19,958 bases of DNA from Umezawaea sp049997955 (GTDB taxonomy: Bacteria; Actinomycetota; Actinomycetes; Mycobacteriales; Pseudonocardiaceae), in the NCBI GenBank assembly GCA_049997955.1, contig JAEBDY010000036.1, positions 1 to 19,958 on the forward strand. Direction: 5' to 3'. The notes below the pieces were generated by a model. That model did no database searches. It saw only the letters and a program-made list of their open reading frames with translations, and was not told where the DNA came from. The position numbers and the translations under genes are program-made. Below are positions 15,384 through 19,958 of the stretch, one piece after another. Position 1 is the stretch's first letter, and the number at the start of each line of letters is the position of its first letter.

Positions 15384-16780
15384 GCGCGACGAACCTCCAG
15401 GAAGTCCTCGACCACGCGGGCAACACCGTCGAGCACTTGCGCAACTCCCAGCTGGGCGCCTACATCTACCCGGTCGTGCCCGCGGAGTTCACGAACTTCC
15501 GCCGGGAGGTGACCGCCTGGCAGCGCACCGCGGTCCTGTTCGACCAAACACACCACATGGTCAACCTGTGGGTGTCCGGACCGGACGCACTGCGGCTGTT
15601 CAGCGACACCGGGATCAACAGCACGGCGAGCTTCCCCGTGGACTCCGCCAAGCAATTCGTGCCGGTCTCGCCGGACGGCGGCGTCATCGGCGACGGCATC
15701 CTGTTCCGCCTCGCCGAACAGGAGTTCGTGTACGTCGGCCGCGCCCCGGTGGCCAACTGGCTCACCTACCAGGCGACCAAGGGCTATGACGTCGAACTGC
15801 GCAACGACGAACGCTCGCCCTCTCGACCGTACGGCAAGCGGGTGACCCGTGACGTGTGGCGCTTCCAGATCCAGGGGCCGAACGCGTGGCCGGTCATCGA
15901 GAAACTGCACGGCGGGCCGGTCGAGCAGGTCAAGTTCTTCCGGATGGGCACGATGAACATCGCCGGGGAACAGGTGCGTACGCTGCGGCACGGCATGGCC
16001 GGTGCGCCCGGTCTGGAGATCTGGGGACCGTACGAGACCTACGACCTGGTCCGAGACACGATTCTCGAGGCAGGTGCGGAATTCGGGCTGGAGCCGGCCG
16101 GAGCCCGTGCCTACTCGTGCAACACCCTGGAGTCGGGCTGGATCCCCTCGCCGCTCCCGGCGATCTACTCGCACCCGGAGCTGCGCGGCTACCGCGAGTG
16201 GCTGGCCCCGAACAGCTACGAGGCGATCAACGCCTTGGCGGGTAGCTTCGTCTCACCGCGGATCGAGGACTACTACCTCAACCCGTGGGAGCTCGGCTAC
16301 GGATCCTTCGTCAAGTTCGACCACGACTTCATCGGGCGCGACGCGCTGCAACGAATCGATCCGGCCGAGCAACGACGCAAGGTCACCCTGGCCTGGAACG
16401 CCGAGGATGTCGGCAAGATCCTCGCCTCGCCGGTCGGCCCCGGTCCCGGGTACCAGTTCTTCGATCTGCCGAACGCCAACTACGGCTCGTCGAACTTCGA
16501 TGCCGTAATCGACGCAGGCGACAACGTCATCGGGCTCTCGATGTTCACCGGATACAGCGCCAACGAACGTGCCGCGCTGTCGCTGGCGACGGTGAACCCC
16601 GACGTGCCGCTGGGCGCCGAGGTGCGGGTGATGTGGGGTGAACCGGACGGCGGAACGCGCAAGACCACCGTGCAACCACACGAGCAGTTCGCGGTGCGGG
16701 CGATCGTCAGCCCGGCGCCGTACGCTGCCATGGCCCGCGAGACGTACCACACGGGATGGCGGACCGCCCCCAGTGCCTGA
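15380..16780 (+). CDS. ligM: Tetrahydrofolate-dependent aromatic O-demethylase, LigM type
   Basis: The 466-residue GcvT-fold protein is strikingly close to Sphingobium LigM (about 471 aa) as I recall it: NTVEHLRNSQLGAYIYPVV near 15-33, VLFDQTHHMV, VGRAPVANWL, RFQIQGPNAWPVIEKLHGG, TLRHGMAGAPGLEIWGPYET, NTLESGWIPSPLPAIY, EDYYLNPWELGYG, FVKFDHDFIGRDAL, MFTGYS and GGTRKTTV. Tyr30 and Tyr245 fall where LigM has Tyr31 and the catalytic Tyr247. LigM transfers the methyl of vanillate or 3-O-methylgallate to THF, giving protocatechuate or gallate. GAAGGG lies 6 nt before the ATG, which overlaps the hydrolase stop. The metF- and purU-like genes upstream fit THF recycling. DesA (syringate) is a relative; LigM-like motifs favour the monomethoxy substrates. 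Confidence 0.93.
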   Translation: MSATNLQEVLDHAGNTVEHLRNSQLGAYIYPVVPAEFTNFRREVTAWQRTAVLFDQTHHMVNLWVSGPDALRLFSDTGINSTASFPVDSAKQFVPVSPDGGVIGDGILFRLAEQEFVYVGRAPVANWLTYQATKGYDVELRNDERSPSRPYGKRVTRDVWRFQIQGPNAWPVIEKLHGGPVEQVKFFRMGTMNIAGEQVRTLRHGMAGAPGLEIWGPYETYDLVRDTILEAGAEFGLEPAGARAYSCNTLESGWIPSPLPAIYSHPELRGYREWLAPNSYEAINALAGSFVSPRIEDYYLNPWELGYGSFVKFDHDFIGRDALQRIDPAEQRRKVTLAWNAEDVGKILASPVGPGPGYQFFDLPNANYGSSNFDAVIDAGDNVIGLSMFTGYSANERAALSLATVNPDVPLGAEVRVMWGEPDGGTRKTTVQPHEQFAVRAIVSPAPYAAMARETYHTGWRTAPSA

Positions 16781-17816
16781 GGGAAACACCCGGTTCCACC
16801 GCCTCACCGTGCGAGAAGTGTCCCGCGCCGGCACGGACGCTGCTGCGATCAGCATCGATGTGCCGGCGCGGCTGCGGGCCGCGTTCGCCTTCGAGCCGGG
16901 GCAGGCGGTCACGGTCCTGCGCCGGGCAGGCGGGCGAGTGCACCGGCGGGTGTACTCCATCTGCTCGGCGCCCGGCGAGGTCCTGCAGATCGGCGTCCGG
17001 GAGAAGCCGGGTGGTCAGGTCTCACCGTGGCTCGTTCGCCACGTCCGGGCAGGTGACGTCCTCGAGATCGGGCCGCCGTTCGGCACCTTCGGCGCCGACG
17101 TGTCCTCGGCACGTCACCTGCTGCTGGTGGCGGCCGGGGCGGGGATCACGCCGGTGCTCTCGATCCTGCGAACAGCGCTGGCGGATCCCGGTCGCCGCGT
17201 CTGTCTGCTGTACGTGAACCGGAGCCCCTCCAGCACGATGTTCGGCGAGACGCTGGCGGAACTGGAACGACGGCACGGCTTCCAGCTGGAACTGGTACGG
17301 CTCTACACTCGCCCGCCGCACGGCGCGGGCCGGGCAGAACAGGCCCAGTTGCGGGCGTTGCTGGCCCGGCATTGCGGCTGGCTGCCTGGCGCCTGCGTTC
17401 GGGTTTGCGGTCCGGACGGTCTGACGCGGGCCGTCCGCGACGTGGTCCTGGATCTTGGCGTCGCGGCCGACGCCGTACGCGAGGAACCGTTTTGGGCTGC
17501 CGAGTCCGACGAGTCGCCCGCTTCCGTCGGACCTTTCCCGGTCAGCCAGATGACGGTCGTGTTCGGTGGGCGGCGCAGCACGGTTGTGGCCGCCCGGACG
17601 GGCTGGATCCTCGATGCTGTCCGAGAGGCCGGCATCGAGGTGCCCTATTCCTGCGGCGCAGCAATGTGCGGGGTGTGCCGGGCGCTGGTCCGTGCGGGCG
17701 AAGTGGACCAGCGCGCCAACTTCTTCCTCAGCGCCGCCGATGTTGCCCGGGGCTATGTGCTCACCTGCCGTGCCCGCCCGGCCGATGGCGGGGTCACGGT
17801 TGATTTCGATGCCTGA
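16773..17816 (+). CDS. PaaE-like flavodoxin/ferredoxin-type oxygenase reductase (FAD, NAD(P)H, 2Fe-2S)
   Basis: The 347-residue protein has an FAD domain with RRVYSICSAP (58-67), an NAD(P)-binding domain with VAAGAGITPVLSIL (119-132) and CGPDG (212-216), and a C-terminal plant-type 2Fe-2S domain with C294-x4-C299-x2-C302 and C332. The order FAD-NAD-FeS and the YSICS motif match the PaaE/phenylacetyl-CoA oxygenase reductase group. It feeds electrons from NAD(P)H to a partner oxygenase. No Rieske, di-iron or P450 partner lies in the window, and neither LigM nor LigAB needs one. The GTG at 16773 overlaps the ligM stop by 8 bp; the frame is open further upstream but without family sequence. The ribosome binding site is weak, so the start is less certain than others. 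Confidence 0.9.
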   Translation: MPEGNTRFHRLTVREVSRAGTDAAAISIDVPARLRAAFAFEPGQAVTVLRRAGGRVHRRVYSICSAPGEVLQIGVREKPGGQVSPWLVRHVRAGDVLEIGPPFGTFGADVSSARHLLLVAAGAGITPVLSILRTALADPGRRVCLLYVNRSPSSTMFGETLAELERRHGFQLELVRLYTRPPHGAGRAEQAQLRALLARHCGWLPGACVRVCGPDGLTRAVRDVVLDLGVAADAVREEPFWAAESDESPASVGPFPVSQMTVVFGGRRSTVVAARTGWILDAVREAGIEVPYSCGAAMCGVCRALVRAGEVDQRANFFLSAADVARGYVLTCRARPADGGVTVDFDA

Positions 17817-17878
17817 AGCACCCTTGTCAACAACGTTGCGGCATTTGGCCGCCGACCATCCCTACCGGAGCTGACCAG

Positions 17879-18571
17879 ATGGCATCCCACTACGTCGTAC
17901 GCTGTGTAGATCGCGCCGCGCCAAGCACCATCGCCGCGCTGAAAGCCGCCGGCGTCGCCACCGCTCACGAGGCGGCAGGCCGCAACGGACTGCTCGGCCC
18001 GGCGATCCAGGCACGCCAGAACGGCACCACGATCGCCGGCTCGGCGATCACCGTCTCCTGCCACCCCGGCGACAACCTGATGATCCACGCGGCGGTGGAG
18101 ATCTGCCGACCCGGCGACATCCTGGTCGTCACCACCACCTCACCCTCGACCGACGGCATGTTCGGAGACCTGCTGGCCACCTCGATGCTGGGCCGCGGGG
18201 TGCTCGGTCTCATCATCGACGCCGGCGTACGGGACATCGCTGCTCTGCGCGAGATGGGCTTTCCGGTCTGGTCCCGGGCGATCCACGCGCAGGGCACCGT
18301 GAAGGCCAGCCCCGGCTCGGTGAACGTCCCGGTCGTCGCGGCCGGCCAGATCGTGCGGCCCGGCGACATCGTGGTCGCCGACGACGACGGGGTGCTGGCC
18401 CTGCCCGCCGCGACCGGGGCGGAAGTCGCCGCCGCCGCAGCCGAACGCCTGGCTGCCGAGGCCGGCAAGCGGGAACAACTGGCCGCCGGCACCCTCGGCA
18501 TGGATCTCTACCGGCTGCGCCCGCTCTTGGCCGACCTCGGCGTGCAGTACGTCGATCGGCTGCCGGGTTGA
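17879..18571 (+). CDS. ligK: 4-carboxy-4-hydroxy-2-oxoadipate aldolase (RraA fold, LigK/ProA-like)
   Basis: The 230-residue protein matches the HMG/CHA aldolase branch of the RraA fold: the GDLLATSMLGRGVLGLIIDA stretch (96-115), R118-D119 (GVRD; Arg binds pyruvate and Asp supports the divalent metal in known aldolases), AIHAQGTVKASPGSVNVPV, and RPGDIVVADDDGVLALP. These are the hallmarks of LigK, ProA and GalC, which split 4-carboxy-4-hydroxy-2-oxoadipate into pyruvate and oxaloacetate, the last step of the gallate and protocatechuate 4,5 pathways. GGAG sits 8 nt before the ATG; a 62-bp gap follows the reductase. RraA proper (RNase E inhibitor) is shorter and lacks this context, and an actinomycete dimethylmenaquinone-methyltransferase annotation would be a historical error. 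Confidence 0.92.
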   Translation: MASHYVVRCVDRAAPSTIAALKAAGVATAHEAAGRNGLLGPAIQARQNGTTIAGSAITVSCHPGDNLMIHAAVEICRPGDILVVTTTSPSTDGMFGDLLATSMLGRGVLGLIIDAGVRDIAALREMGFPVWSRAIHAQGTVKASPGSVNVPVVAAGQIVRPGDIVVADDDGVLALPAATGAEVAAAAAERLAAEAGKREQLAAGTLGMDLYRLRPLLADLGVQYVDRLPG

Positions 18572-18839
18572 ACCCCGGAGCGGCATCAGTGCACGCAGAT
18601 GCGCTGCGGCAGTTGCAAACGCGGCTACCCGATGCCGCGTACCTGCTCGAGAACCGCCGACGCGACGGTGCAGCCGGGACGGCAGGCACAGCGATCTCCC
18701 GCTGGCTGCTGTGCAGTGTCGTCCTCCAGGGGTCTCGCCACCGCGGTGGTGGAGGCGCCGACCGCGGCTGAGGCGGCAAGCCTTACCCCGCGAGCCGTGC
18801 ATGACCTGCTCATCGCGATCCGAGGCCAGGAGTTTCTCC
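18572..18839. other. Gap of 268 bases between aldolase and hydratase genes, no convincing gene
   Basis: Two short frames are open here, one starting at 18568 (67 residues) and one continuing into the hydratase frame, but neither resembles a known domain. The best-looking stretch encodes HADALRQLQTRLPDAAYLLEN, a helix-like run that could be debris of a lost gene. A perfect palindrome CCACCGCGGTGG lies at 18738-18749, flanked by CTCCA (18724-18728) and TGGAG (18750-18754), which can extend it as an imperfect hairpin. No intrinsic terminator with a T-tract and no convincing promoter was found. The last bases (18828-18832, AGGAG) are the ribosome binding site of the hydratase. Confidence 0.5.
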
Positions 18840-19868
18840 ATGATCATCGACTGCCACGGTCACTACACGACCGCGCCAGGCGTGCACACGGCGTGGCGGG
18901 AGGCGCAGCAGGCGGCGTTCCGCGACGGGCGGGCTGCGCCGGCGTACCCGCGGATCTCCGACGACGAGGTCCGCGAGTCCTTGGAGGGCAGCCAACTGCG
19001 GCTGATGCGCGAACGCGGGATCGATCTCACCCTCTTCTCGCCGCGCGCCTCCGCCATGGGCCACCACTTCGGCGACGAGCAGGTCAGCACCGCCTGGACA
19101 CGTGCCTGCAACAACCTGATCGCCCGCGTCGTGCAGCTCTATCCGCAGAGCTTCATCGGCGTCTGCCAGCTTCCGCAGTCGCCCGGCGCGCCGATCGCGA
19201 ATGCGGTCGCCGAGTTGCGCCGCAGCGTCGAGGAACTCGGCTTCGTCGGCTGCAACGTGAACCCGGACCCGAGCGGCGGTAACTGGACCTCTGTACCGCT
19301 GACCGACCCGAGCTGGTTTCCGCTCTACGAAACCATGGTAGAGCTGGACGTGCCCGCGATGGTGCACGTCTCGGCGGTAACCAACCAGAACTTCCACGCC
19401 ACCGGCTCGCACTACCTCAACGCCGACACCACCGCCTTCATGCAATTCCTGCAGTCCGACCTGTTCCACAGGTTTCCCGGACTACGCTTCGTCATCCCGC
19501 ATGGTGGCGGCGCGGTGCCGTTTCACTGGGGCCGGTTTCGCGGGCTCGCCGACATGCTTGGCCGGCCGCCGCTGGAACAGTCGGTGCTCGACAACGTCTT
19601 CTTCGACACCTGCGTCTACCACCAGCCCGGCATCGACCTGCTTTTCCAAGTGATCGGAGTGGACAACATCCTGTTCGGCTCGGAGATGGTCGGGGCGGTG
19701 CGCGGCATCGACCCGCAGACCGGTGAATACTTCGACCACACCCGCCGCTACGTCGATCGGGTTCCCCTTTCCCCGGCCGAACGACACAAGGTCTATGAGG
19801 ACAACGTGCGCCGGGTGTATCCGCGACTCAATGAACCATTCCGGGTAACGGGTTGTGGCGCTGTGTGA
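18840..19868 (+). CDS. ligJ: 4-oxalomesaconate hydratase (LigJ-type amidohydrolase)
   Basis: The 342-residue TIM-barrel protein starts MIIDCHGHYTTAPGVHTAWR, very like Sphingobium LigJ (341 aa). Probable zinc ligands are H6-x-H8, H176 (MVHVSAV) and E282 (FGSEMVG), matching the His/His/His/Glu set of LigJ with offsets of about two residues. LigJ hydrates the keto tautomer of 4-oxalomesaconate to 4-carboxy-4-hydroxy-2-oxoadipate, the substrate of the aldolase encoded just upstream. AGGAG lies 7 nt before the ATG at 18840; the frame is open upstream to 18711 but without family sequence. GalB performs the same reaction but is a different (PIG-L-type) family, so the Sphingobium-type enzyme is the one present. 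Confidence 0.93.
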   Translation: MIIDCHGHYTTAPGVHTAWREAQQAAFRDGRAAPAYPRISDDEVRESLEGSQLRLMRERGIDLTLFSPRASAMGHHFGDEQVSTAWTRACNNLIARVVQLYPQSFIGVCQLPQSPGAPIANAVAELRRSVEELGFVGCNVNPDPSGGNWTSVPLTDPSWFPLYETMVELDVPAMVHVSAVTNQNFHATGSHYLNADTTAFMQFLQSDLFHRFPGLRFVIPHGGGAVPFHWGRFRGLADMLGRPPLEQSVLDNVFFDTCVYHQPGIDLLFQVIGVDNILFGSEMVGAVRGIDPQTGEYFDHTRRYVDRVPLSPAERHKVYEDNVRRVYPRLNEPFRVTGCGAV

Positions 19869-19958
19869 CCGTGGCGGGCTCGGTGAGTCAGTCCTGGGTG
19901 CTGTGGGCACGAAAAACGCGGAACTCCGCTATGAAGGTGGTCCTACCACAGATCATCT
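19869..19958. other. Hairpin-rich window edge after ligJ, possible mobile-element end
   Basis: Three short perfect hairpins crowd the last 61 bases: GTGC/GCAC (19898-19901 and 19907-19910), GCGGA/TCCGC (19918-19922 and 19925-19929) and GTGGT/ACCAC (19937-19941 and 19945-19949). An A5 run at 19912-19916 lies between the first two. The tract is noticeably less GC-rich in places than the genes, resembling the sub-terminal region of an insertion sequence, but the window stops before any transposase. A terminator for the operon is possible, yet no T-tract follows a hairpin on the plus strand. Confidence 0.3.

Noticed and set aside
15380..16780. Glycine-cleavage T protein (GcvT) or dimethylglycine dehydrogenase-like annotation
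   Set aside because: Length, LigM-specific blocks and both key Tyr positions match LigM; no glycine cleavage genes are nearby.
17817..17878. Promoter upstream of the aldolase (TTGTCA at 17824-17829, CAACGTTG palindrome at 17831-17838)
   Set aside because: No plausible -10 element at a 16-18 bp spacing; the gap is short enough for read-through from the reductase.
19898..19916. Intrinsic terminator after ligJ
   Set aside because: The hairpin is only four pairs and is followed by an A-run, not a T-run, on the coding strand.

Overview
The window is GC-rich with strong codon bias, uses GTG and TTG starts, and carries CatC-, LysR- and CUT2-type proteins typical of high-GC Gram-positives. I infer an actinomycete (Pseudonocardia/Amycolatopsis/Rhodococcus-like); the genus cannot be read from the sequence. 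Nearly all of it is one aromatic-catabolism locus. It lies next to insertion-sequence debris on the left (1-273) and possibly an element edge on the right (19869-19958).

Layout. (1) 1-379: a 14-bp inverted repeat, the C-terminal remnant of an IS5-type transposase, and a hairpin behind the regulator. (2) 380-1345 (-): a LysR-type regulator, divergent from everything else, with palindromic operator candidates between it and the first catabolic gene. (3) 1585-7610 (+): a six-gene set of FAH-fold hydrolase, type I (VOC) extradiol dioxygenase, class A flavin monooxygenase, ACMSD-like decarboxylase, second FAH-fold hydrolase and metallo-beta-lactamase-fold hydrolase. This looks like hydroxylation, ring opening, decarboxylation and C-C hydrolysis of an aromatic whose identity is not visible. 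(4) 7709-11482 (+): a complete CUT2 (ribose/xylose-type) ABC importer: fused double ATPase, permease and lipoprotein binding protein. (5) 11479-19868 (+): a methoxy-aromatic/gallate set of a small MTHFR-like protein, PurU, a muconolactone-isomerase-like protein, LigA, LigB, an alpha/beta hydrolase, a LigM-type tetrahydrofolate-dependent O-demethylase, a PaaE-like reductase, a LigK-type (RraA-fold) aldolase and a LigJ-type hydratase.

How the right half may work (inference from families). LigM moves a methyl group from vanillate or 3-O-methylgallate to tetrahydrofolate. The MTHFR-like protein oxidises methyl-THF to methylene-THF. A FolD encoded elsewhere would give formyl-THF, and PurU releases formate and regenerates THF. 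LigAB opens the ring. With gallate the product is 4-oxalomesaconate, which needs an allylic isomerase, the hydratase LigJ and the aldolase LigK to reach pyruvate and oxaloacetate. No LigU/GalD (PrpF-fold) isomerase and no LigC/LigI are present. The CatC-like 91-residue protein directly before ligA is a candidate replacement isomerase.

Most genes overlap by 1-8 bp or sit within about 60 bp of each other (ATGA/GTGA overlaps are frequent), so one or two long transcripts are likely. The main breaks are 7611-7708, which holds a 12-bp palindrome, and 18572-18839, where I see no convincing gene.
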